5,958 nucleotides of DNA from Desulfotomaculum sp. (lineage in GTDB: Bacteria; Bacillota; Desulfotomaculia; Desulfotomaculales; Desulfohalotomaculaceae): positions 1 to 5,958 of the forward strand of contig JAJOKN010000098.1 in assembly GCA_021129815.1 (NCBI GenBank), in the 5' to 3' direction. The notes beneath the pieces were generated by a model. That model ran no database searches. It saw only the letters and a program-made list of their open reading frames with translations, and was not told where the DNA came from. The translations under genes and the position numbers were made by a program. Of the stretch, positions 1-5,958 are shown one piece after another (the first letter of the stretch is position 1; each line of letters starts with the position of its first letter).

Positions 1-60
1 AAGGTTTAATTCAACTGTAAATAATTGTAAGTAAGATAGAGTGTTTTCAAAAAAATCCTC

Positions 61-96
61 CTGCGCAAGCAGAGACGTCAAAAACTTGACACCGTC
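61..96. other. Two adjacent small hairpins upstream of the glg promoter
   Basis: Two short inverted repeats lie side by side. The first is CTGC (61-64) and GCAG (69-72) around a GCAA tetraloop. The second is GTCAA (77-81) and TTGAC (86-90) around AAAC, and it can be lengthened by GAC (74-76) pairing with GTC (94-96) across a three-base bulge. The element is followed on the + strand by CCGTCGCATTTTATT, too weak a T-run for a convincing terminator. It lies upstream of the promoter, so it is probably not part of the glg mRNA leader. It could be the 3' end of an upstream transcription unit or a fragment of a dispersed palindromic repeat; the sequence alone does not decide. Confidence 0.35.
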
Positions 97-112
97 CCGT
101 CGCATTTTATTA

Positions 113-141
113 TTGACATAAATATATAGTTAGATTATACT
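113..141 (+). promoter_or_regulatory. Sigma-A type promoter of the glg operon
   Basis: TTGACA at 113-118 is a perfect -35 hexamer and TATACT at 136-141 is a one-mismatch -10 hexamer, separated by exactly 17 bases of AT-rich DNA. The predicted transcription start is near 148-149, giving a leader of about 73 bases before the glgB ATG. It is the only well-formed promoter in the window; the other gene junctions are too short to hold one. The B. subtilis glg operon is known to be read by the sporulation factor sigma-E, but the hexamers here fit the housekeeping consensus better. No clear CcpA operator is visible in the leader. Confidence 0.75.
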
Positions 142-205
142 AAGCTTAACAGTATGTATATTTCCTACCATCGCATGCAAAAAGCAAATAAAGTCATTTA
201 AAATC

Positions 206-212
206 GGAAGTG
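206..212 (+). promoter_or_regulatory. Ribosome binding site that decides the glgB start
   Basis: GGAAGTG at 206-212 differs by one base from the GGAGGTG ideal. It sits nine bases before the ATG at 222, a normal spacing, but overlaps the in-frame GTG at 210, which therefore has no usable Shine-Dalgarno site of its own. This favours ATG 222 as the start. Confidence 0.6.
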
Positions 213-221
213 TTCTTTCAT

Positions 222-2114
222 ATGGTTCTTTCAAATTTCAGCGACTACGATCTTTACCTATTCCACGAAGGCACTAATTTCCGCAGCTATAACATGTTAG
301 GAGCTCATTTGACAGAACAAAGAGGCATAAAAGGCGTGCGGTTTGCTGTGTGGGCTCCAAATGCCAAAGAAGTGCGAGTGGTTGGGGATTTCAATAGTTG
401 GAATGGCAAAGACCACTGCATGACTAAAGTGAAGAGATCGGGAATTTGGAGTATTTTTATACCTGGGTTAAAAGAAGGCGATTTATATAAATATGAGATT
501 GTTACCCGTCATAATGAAGTGCTCTTAAAGTGTGACCCATATGGTTTTTATGCAGAGTGCCGTCCTAAGACAGCTTCCGTGGTATTCTCTTTACGCAATT
601 ATGAGTGGAATGACGATAAGTGGTTTGAAAGAAAGAGATTAGAGTCAATATATGAACAGCCAGTGCTGATATATGAAGTTCACTTAGGTTCATGGAGAAG
701 AAAAAGCAATAATGAGTTTTATTCTTATAAAGAACTTGCGGATGAACTGATAGATTATGTAGTGCAGATGGGATATACACATATAGAGATACTGCCGTTA
801 GCAGAACATCCACATGATGGGTCATGGGGATATCAAGCCACAGGTTATTTTGCAGTGACCAGCAGATATGGCAATCCACGTGATTTTATGTACTTTGTGG
901 ACAAATGCCATCAAGCTGGGGTAGGTGTAATTTTGGATTGGGTGCCGGGGCATTTTTGCAAAGATGCTCACGGGCTTGCTAGATTTGACGGCACTGCACT
1001 GTATGAAAGTGGTAATCCGCTTAGAAGTGAAAATTGGCAATGGGGAACTGCAAATTTTGATTTCAGTAAACCTGAGGTTCACAGCTTTTTGATTTCTAAT
1101 GCTCTGTTTTGGTTCGATGTCTATCATATCGATGGCTTAAGAGTAGATGCAGTAGCACAAATGCTGTACTTGGATTTTGCTAAAAAAGAAGGCGAGTGGG
1201 TACCTAACAAGTATGGTGGGCGTGAAAATATCGATGCGATAGATTTTATGAAAAAATTGAACAAAGCAGTTTTTGCAAATTACCCTCATTCACTTGTGAT
1301 TGCTGAAGAGTCAACACAATGGCCGATGGTTACAATGCCTACTTACTTAGGAGGGCTGGGCTTTAATTACAAGTGGAACATGGGTTGGATGAACGATATG
1401 CTGAAGTATATGGAAATGGATCCTATTTTTAGAAAGCACCACCACAATTTGCTTACGTTTTCTTTCTTTTATGCTTTTTCGGAGAACTTTATATTGCCGT
1501 TATCTCACGATGAGGTAGTGCATGGCAAAAAATCTTTGCTTGACAAGATGCCAGGAGATTATTGGCAAAAGTTTGCTAACCTGCGCTTGCTATATGCTTA
1601 TATGATGGCACATCCAGGCAAAAAATTATTGTTTATGGGTGGGGAGTTTGGACAATTTATAGAGTGGGATTGGCAAAAGAGCCTTGACTGGCATCTGTTG
1701 GATTATGAGATGCACAGTAAACTCCATCGCTATGTGCAGGACTTGAATTTCTTTTACAAAAGAGAAAGGTCGCTTTGGGAGTTGGATCACAGCTGGCAGG
1801 GGTTTGAGTGGATTGACCCGCACGATGAAACCCAAAGCGTTGTCACATTTATGAGAAAAGCTAAAAGCGTTTCTGATTTTACAATTGTTGTGTGTAACTT
1901 TACGCCTGTAGTGCGCAAAAATTACAGAATTGGGGTGCCGCAAAAGGGCATGTACAGAGAAGTATTTAACAGCGACTTAGAAATATATGGAGGCTCAGGA
2001 CAATTAAATGATGGAAATTTAAAAGCATCTGATGTTGCGTGGCACAATCAAGACTATTCAATAGAAATCACCTTACCGCCACTTGCAGCTGTTTTTATAA
2101 AGCCTATAAAATGA
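222..2114 (+). CDS. glgB: 1,4-alpha-glucan branching enzyme GlgB
   Basis: Cytoplasmic GH13 enzyme that cuts alpha-1,4 glucan chains and rejoins them by alpha-1,6 bonds, creating the branches of glycogen. With the ATG at 222 the protein is 630 residues, matching the short GlgB form of Bacillus (about 630-640) that lacks the extra N-terminal module of E. coli GlgB. A CBM48 glucan-binding domain spans roughly residues 35-100 (FAVWAPNA, GDFNSWNG). The TIM-barrel catalytic domain follows, with GH13 region I DWVPGHF (from D239), region II GLRVDA (nucleophile D309), region III AEEST (acid/base E362) and region IV SHDEVVHGK (transition-state D430). An all-beta C-terminal domain fills about the last 90 residues. 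All catalytic residues are intact. An in-frame GTG at 210 would add four residues but overlaps the Shine-Dalgarno site. It is the first gene of the operon, just behind the promoter. Confidence 0.97.
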   Translation: MVLSNFSDYDLYLFHEGTNFRSYNMLGAHLTEQRGIKGVRFAVWAPNAKEVRVVGDFNSWNGKDHCMTKVKRSGIWSIFIPGLKEGDLYKYEIVTRHNEVLLKCDPYGFYAECRPKTASVVFSLRNYEWNDDKWFERKRLESIYEQPVLIYEVHLGSWRRKSNNEFYSYKELADELIDYVVQMGYTHIEILPLAEHPHDGSWGYQATGYFAVTSRYGNPRDFMYFVDKCHQAGVGVILDWVPGHFCKDAHGLARFDGTALYESGNPLRSENWQWGTANFDFSKPEVHSFLISNALFWFDVYHIDGLRVDAVAQMLYLDFAKKEGEWVPNKYGGRENIDAIDFMKKLNKAVFANYPHSLVIAEESTQWPMVTMPTYLGGLGFNYKWNMGWMNDMLKYMEMDPIFRKHHHNLLTFSFFYAFSENFILPLSHDEVVHGKKSLLDKMPGDYWQKFANLRLLYAYMMAHPGKKLLFMGGEFGQFIEWDWQKSLDWHLLDYEMHSKLHRYVQDLNFFYKRERSLWELDHSWQGFEWIDPHDETQSVVTFMRKAKSVSDFTIVVCNFTPVVRKNYRIGVPQKGMYREVFNSDLEIYGGSGQLNDGNLKASDVAWHNQDYSIEITLPPLAAVFIKPIK

Positions 2115-2119
2115 GGTGA
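2114..2119 (+). promoter_or_regulatory. Ribosome binding site for glgC overlapping the glgB stop
   Basis: AGGTGA begins on the last base of the glgB TGA stop (2112-2114). It stands nine bases before GTG 2129 and six before the in-frame TTG 2126, so both starts are reachable. Placement on the stop codon suggests that ribosomes ending glgB help to start glgC. Confidence 0.6.
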
Positions 2120-2128
2120 ATTGTTTTG

Positions 2129-3397
2129 GTGAAAAAAGAATGCATTGCGATGATTTTAGCTGGGGGACAAGGAAGCAGGCTTGGAATTTTAACGCAAAAA
2201 CTTGCAAAGCCAGCTGTGCCGTTTGGAGGAAAGTACCGCATCATCGACTTTGTATTGAGCAACTGCCAGAATTCCGGCATCGATACCGTTGGGGTGCTGA
2301 CACAGTATCAGCCTCTTACATTGAATTCTTACATAGGTATCGGAAGCGCGTGGGACTTGGATAGAAAAAACGGTGGAGTATTTCTCTTGCCTCCTTATGT
2401 GAAGAAAAAGGGTGGAGAGTGGTACAAAGGAACTGCAAATGCTATATTTCAAAACATTGAATTTATAGATTCATATGCCCCAGAGTATTTGTTGATTTTA
2501 TCAGGCGATCATATTTATAAAATGGACTATTCTAAAATGCTGGATTTTCACAAGTCAAAAGGAGCAGATGTAACGATAGCAGTTATCAGAGTACCGTGGT
2601 CTGAAGCGAGCAGGTTTGGCATATTGAATGTGGACGATGAGGACAGAATATATGAATTTGAAGAAAAACCTAAAAAACCAAAAAGCAATTTAGCATCGAT
2701 GGGAATTTATGTATTTAACTGGAAACTTTTAAAAGCTTATTTACAGGAAGATGAACAAGATGCAAATTCCAGTCACGACTTCGGTAAAGATATAAATCCC
2801 AAAATGCTAAAAGACAACTGCAAGATGTATGCGTATCAATTTGAAGGATATTGGAAAGATGTAGGTACTGTTGAAAGCCTATGGCAGGCAAACATGGACT
2901 TGCTTGAAGATGCTCCTCAGTTAGACCTTTATGACACAGATTGGCCTATCTATTCTGTAAACCCAAATCAACCGCCACAGTACTTATCTCCTAAAGCAAA
3001 AGTATCTAGGTCTCTTATCAGCGAAGGTTGTGTGGTAAATGGCACAGTAGTTCATTCAGTTATATTTTCAGGTGTATATATAGGGGAAGATACAGTGATA
3101 ATTGATTCAATTATTATGCCGAATGCTAGAATTGGTAAAGACGTAAAGATAAACAAAGCAATTATATGCGAAGGCGTTGAAGTAGCGGATGGATGTTGTA
3201 TAACTAGTGAAAATAGCAATATCAGGTGCGAGCAGTATCACGTTGATGAAACGGGTATTTGTGTTATAGGAAGCAATGTAGAACTTTCAAATGCTTTAAA
3301 AGAGTGTGTTTTAAGTTCTAGGGAAAGAGAATTTAAAAGCAGAGATTTTGAAACTCTAAAAGCTATGTTGCTTAGGCTCGGAGGGTTGCCTACATGA
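2129..3397 (+). CDS. glgC: Glucose-1-phosphate adenylyltransferase (ADP-glucose pyrophosphorylase), catalytic subunit GlgC
   Basis: Makes ADP-glucose and pyrophosphate from ATP and glucose-1-phosphate, the committed step of bacterial glycogen synthesis. Counting from GTG 2129 (422 residues), the nucleotidyltransferase domain has the nucleotide loop AGGQGSRL (11-18), KPAVPFGGKYR (27-37), WYKGTANA (98-105), the metal-binding Asp of SGDH (D127), the sugar-phosphate lysine of EKP (K180), HDFGKD, and the second metal Asp of WKDVGT (D244). A left-handed beta-helix of hexapeptide repeats follows from about 280 to 380. All catalytic residues are present, so this is the active subunit. The tail of about 37 residues after the helix is longer than in Geobacillus GlgC (about 387 residues in all). 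The start could be TTG 2126, one codon earlier; GTG gives the MKKECIAM opening that resembles Geobacillus GlgC. The stop overlaps the glgD start. Confidence 0.97.
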   Translation: MKKECIAMILAGGQGSRLGILTQKLAKPAVPFGGKYRIIDFVLSNCQNSGIDTVGVLTQYQPLTLNSYIGIGSAWDLDRKNGGVFLLPPYVKKKGGEWYKGTANAIFQNIEFIDSYAPEYLLILSGDHIYKMDYSKMLDFHKSKGADVTIAVIRVPWSEASRFGILNVDDEDRIYEFEEKPKKPKSNLASMGIYVFNWKLLKAYLQEDEQDANSSHDFGKDINPKMLKDNCKMYAYQFEGYWKDVGTVESLWQANMDLLEDAPQLDLYDTDWPIYSVNPNQPPQYLSPKAKVSRSLISEGCVVNGTVVHSVIFSGVYIGEDTVIIDSIIMPNARIGKDVKINKAIICEGVEVADGCCITSENSNIRCEQYHVDETGICVIGSNVELSNALKECVLSSREREFKSRDFETLKAMLLRLGGLPT

Positions 3398-4527
3398 ATA
3401 TAAACGCTATGGGAATCATCAACTTAGCGGATAAAAATAAAATATTAAAAGGCCTTACTGTTCATAGGCCGCTAGCTGCAGTTCCTTTTGGTTGTAGATA
3501 CAGGATAATAGACTTTGTTTTGTCAAGCATGGTCAACTCTGGCATTAAAAATATAGGTATTTTTGTAGAGAGAAAATCTCGTTCGCTGATTGATCATCTG
3601 TATTCAGGAAAGGATTGGGATTTGGATAGAAAAAGAGATGGGCTTTTTATATTTCAGTGTAACAGCTCAGAAAATGGCTATGGTGGGTTTTTTAAGTATT
3701 TGTGTGAAAATCTGGATTATCTTTATAAGAGCAAGCAGGAATACGTGGTAATTGCTGAAGGCAACATTATTTGTAATTTGAATTTTGCTGAAATTCTAGA
3801 TCATCATACAAAACTAAATGCAGATATTACTGTTGTTTACAAGAAATACAATTCCAATGTAAGCGGAGTTGTTATCACAGAGCTATCTGATAATGGAAAA
3901 GTTATTGATATGCTTGACTTGGAAAGAATTCTTGAGCCAAAAGCAGGGCGCTTGTTCAGCAGGAATCTTGATAAAAAAGCAGCAGGCATTTATGTTATTT
4001 CAAAATCTTTACTCATAGATTTGGCTCAAATTTGCGTTGCTAAAGGATATTATGACTTTGTAAAAGACGGGCTGATTAAAAATTTAAGCAAGCTGAATGT
4101 CTATGCTTACCGTTACGATGGCTATTTAGTTAACATTGATTCTATTAAAAATTATTATAGATACAACATGGACCTTTTGAATCAGGATATATGGAAGAGT
4201 TTGTTCTTTGAACCGGGGTTGATATATACCAAAATCCAGGATGGCCCTCCGACTAAATACATGAAAAATTCGGATGTTAAGGATTCGCTGATTGCAAACG
4301 CATGCATCATAGATGGGGTGGTAGAAAATAGCATATTGTTTAGAAGGGTCAAGGTGCACAAAGGAGCTCTTATTAAGAACAGCATAATCATGCAAAAAAC
4401 TGAAATTGAACAAAATGCTATAGTTGAAAACGTCATATTGGATAAAGAGGTTAAGGTTACAAAAGGCAAAAAGCTGATAGGTGAAAAAAACTATCCACTG
4501 GTAGTAGGAAAAGGGACGGTTATTTAG
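3394..4527 (+). CDS. glgD: GlgD, degenerate ADP-glucose pyrophosphorylase paralogue (regulatory subunit)
   Basis: A 377-residue paralogue of the adjacent GlgC with the same layout: a nucleotidyltransferase-like domain (about 1-265) and a beta-helix of hexapeptide repeats (about 290-365). It keeps structural motifs such as PFGCRYRIIDF (31-41) and DWDLDRK (74-80), but the GGQGSR nucleotide loop is gone. WYKGTANA is not recognisable, SGDH has become EGNI (N124 instead of Asp), the EKP lysine is not evident, and WKDVGT has become LVNIDS (N247 instead of Asp). It is therefore unlikely to be catalytic alone. Known Firmicute GlgD proteins associate with GlgC and change its activity; a mixed complex here is inferred. 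The start is ATG 3394, eight bases after the strong GGAGGG site at 3380-3385, and overlaps the glgC stop as ATGA, suggesting coupled translation. Confidence 0.94.
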   Translation: MNINAMGIINLADKNKILKGLTVHRPLAAVPFGCRYRIIDFVLSSMVNSGIKNIGIFVERKSRSLIDHLYSGKDWDLDRKRDGLFIFQCNSSENGYGGFFKYLCENLDYLYKSKQEYVVIAEGNIICNLNFAEILDHHTKLNADITVVYKKYNSNVSGVVITELSDNGKVIDMLDLERILEPKAGRLFSRNLDKKAAGIYVISKSLLIDLAQICVAKGYYDFVKDGLIKNLSKLNVYAYRYDGYLVNIDSIKNYYRYNMDLLNQDIWKSLFFEPGLIYTKIQDGPPTKYMKNSDVKDSLIANACIIDGVVENSILFRRVKVHKGALIKNSIIMQKTEIEQNAIVENVILDKEVKVTKGKKLIGEKNYPLVVGKGTVI

Positions 4528-4564
4528 AAGTTTTAGTTTTTAAAGTAAAGTGAGGAGAGATTTT

Positions 4565-5958
4565 ATGAAAATACTCTTTGCGTCGTCAGAGGCAGCACCT
4601 TTTGTAAAAACGGGGGGATTGGGTGAAGTTGTAGGTTCGCTTTTCAAGGCTTTAAAGAAGAATGGACTTGATGTAAGGATTATTTTGCCTAAGTATGACA
4701 GCATTCCAGTGGAATATAAAAAGAATACTATTTTAAAAAAGAAATTGACAGTACCTGTTGGATGGAGGCAGCAGTATTGTGGAGTAGAGAAAGTGAAGTA
4801 TAAGCCTATTTATCTTTTGGATAACGAATACTACTTCAAAAGGGACAATCTTTATGGTTATTATGATGAAGCTGAAAGATATGCTTTTTTCTGCCGTGCA
4901 GTGTTAGAAGCACTTCCGCATTTAGGTTTTGATCCAGATATTATCCATTGCCATGACTGGCATACGGGTGTTATAAGTGTCTTTTTAAAGTCACATTATC
5001 AATACAATGAATACTACAAAAAGATACGTACTGTGTTTACAATTCATAATTTAAAATATCAAGGTATTTTTCCAAGAGAAGTTTTGTATGACTTACTTAG
5101 TTTAGGAGATGGGTATTTCAATATAGATGCTTTGGAGTTCTTTGGAAATGTAAATTTTATGAAAGGAGGGATAGTCTTTTCTGATGTGATCACCACTGTG
5201 AGCCCGAGCTATGCTGAGGAAATTCAAACTCCGTACTTTGGTGAGGGATTGGACGGCATATTGAGAGTGCACAAAAAAAAGCTTCACGGCATTTTAAATG
5301 GTATCGATTATAAAGAGTATAACCCAGCTTCTGATAAGCACATTTGGGTTAAGTATGATAGTAATTCCATTCAGAAAAAGGCGCAAAACAAGTTAAAATT
5401 GCAGCAAGAATTAAATCTTTTGCAAAGTGAAGATACTCCGCTTATTGCTGTTGTATCTAGGTTGGTGGAACAAAAAGGCATAGATTTAATTCAATGTGTA
5501 TTCAATGAAATAATGGATATGGATGTTCAAATGGTAATTTTAGGTACTGGGGAAGCTAGATATGAGGAATTTTTTAGATGGATGGCACAGCGTTACCCAG
5601 AAAAGCTATCCATAAATATTTTATTTGATAATGCGCTTGCTCATAAAATTTATGCTGCTGCAGATTTGTTGCTCATGCCATCTAGATTTGAACCTTGTGG
5701 AATAAGCCAGATGGTTGCTTTGAGATATGGTTGTTTGCCAATTGTGCGAGAAACTGGCGGTTTAAAAGATACTATAATACCGTATAATGAATATACAGGA
5801 GAAGGAAATGGATTTAGCTTTAGAAATTACAATGCTCACGATATGTTATATACAATAAGAAGAGCTGTTGGTTTTTTTAACAAAAAAGAAGTGTGGTTTA
5901 AAATAGTGAAAAATGCTATGGCTACAGATTATAGTTGGGGTAAGCCTGCGCTTGAGTA
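4565..5958 (+). CDS. glgA: Glycogen synthase GlgA (ADP-glucose type, GT5), 3' end cut by the window edge
   Basis: Transfers glucose from ADP-glucose to the non-reducing end of an alpha-1,4 glucan. The frame stays open from ATG 4565 to the right edge (464 full codons, no stop). Bacterial GlgA is usually about 477-490 residues, so only the last few residues are missing; the visible end DYSWGKPALE matches the usual C-terminal helix. Residues fall where expected from E. coli GlgA: K15 in KTGGLGEV (usually KTGGLADV), HDWHTG near 138-143, H161 in TIHN, R299 and K304 in SRLVEQKG, and E376 in SRFEPCG (E377 in E. coli). It has two Rossmann-type domains of the GT-B fold. The start is set by AGGAGA (4553-4558), six bases before the ATG. 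It follows glgD by 37 AT-rich bases with no terminator or promoter visible. Confidence 0.97.
   Translation, partial: MKILFASSEAAPFVKTGGLGEVVGSLFKALKKNGLDVRIILPKYDSIPVEYKKNTILKKKLTVPVGWRQQYCGVEKVKYKPIYLLDNEYYFKRDNLYGYYDEAERYAFFCRAVLEALPHLGFDPDIIHCHDWHTGVISVFLKSHYQYNEYYKKIRTVFTIHNLKYQGIFPREVLYDLLSLGDGYFNIDALEFFGNVNFMKGGIVFSDVITTVSPSYAEEIQTPYFGEGLDGILRVHKKKLHGILNGIDYKEYNPASDKHIWVKYDSNSIQKKAQNKLKLQQELNLLQSEDTPLIAVVSRLVEQKGIDLIQCVFNEIMDMDVQMVILGTGEARYEEFFRWMAQRYPEKLSINILFDNALAHKIYAAADLLLMPSRFEPCGISQMVALRYGCLPIVRETGGLKDTIIPYNEYTGEGNGFSFRNYNAHDMLYTIRRAVGFFNKKEVWFKIVKNAMATDYSWGKPALE

Noticed and set aside
43..74. Minus-strand terminator: imperfect CTCTGC/GCAGGAG hairpin followed by a run of seven T on the minus strand
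   Set aside because: It would end a transcript coming from the right on the minus strand, where no gene exists; on the + strand the T-run precedes the hairpin. The stem also needs a bulged base.
86..114. A second TTGACA at 86-91 as an alternative -35 box
   Set aside because: No acceptable -10 hexamer follows at 16-18 bases, and the bases are explained by the hairpin at 77-90. The 113-141 promoter is far better.
142..221. Riboswitch or attenuator in the glgB leader
   Set aside because: The leader of about 73 bases is AT-rich, has no stable stem followed by T-run, and matches no riboswitch core I recognise.
2116..2364. 82-codon + strand open frame at the start of glgC
   Set aside because: It lies in another frame inside glgC, whose protein is a clear family match; its translation has no recognisable feature.
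4126..4469. Two overlapping minus-strand open frames of 95 codons inside glgD
   Set aside because: They are shadows of glgD in different frames, with no plausible ribosome site or protein family resemblance.
3394..4527. glgD as a decaying pseudogene copy of glgC
   Set aside because: The frame is intact over 377 codons, it has a strong ribosome site, fold motifs are kept, and GlgD is a known conserved family in Firmicutes.
4528..4564. Terminator or internal promoter between glgD and glgA
   Set aside because: The 37 bases hold no inverted repeat and no paired -35/-10 boxes; only the glgA ribosome site is evident.

Overview
The window carries a bacterial glycogen biosynthesis operon, glgB-glgC-glgD-glgA, all on the + strand and tightly packed. 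The AT-rich sequence, the GTG/TTG-type start alternatives, the strong Shine-Dalgarno sites and above all the presence of glgD (the degenerate GlgC paralogue largely confined to Firmicutes) point to a low-GC Firmicute. A member of the Clostridia, perhaps a thermophilic anaerobe, fits best. The genus is my inference from gene order and protein similarity remembered from family members and cannot be fixed from this window.

Layout: bases 1-221 are non-coding. They hold two small hairpins (61-96) and a near-consensus housekeeping promoter (TTGACA 113-118, 17-base spacer, TATACT 136-141) followed by a leader of about 73 bases. glgB (start most likely 222) ends at 2114. glgC follows within about 15 bases and ends at 3397. 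glgD starts inside the glgC stop (ATGA overlap at 3394-3397) and ends at 4527. A 37-base gap then leads to glgA, which starts at 4565 and runs off the right edge at 5958 with only its last few residues missing. No terminator is seen between genes, and the minus strand has no credible gene.

How the genes work together: GlgC makes ADP-glucose from ATP and glucose-1-phosphate, the committed step. GlgD is a paralogue that here has lost both metal-binding aspartates, so it is expected to act as a non-catalytic or regulatory partner of GlgC. GlgA adds glucose from ADP-glucose to the growing alpha-1,4 glucan, and GlgB introduces alpha-1,6 branches. In B. subtilis and several Clostridia the operon ends with glgP (glycogen phosphorylase), which would lie just beyond this window.

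I found no previously undescribed system. The points most worth a second look are the paired Asp-to-Asn losses in GlgD, the glgC/glgD stop-start overlap, a C-terminal extension on GlgC, and a possible REP-like palindrome upstream of the promoter.
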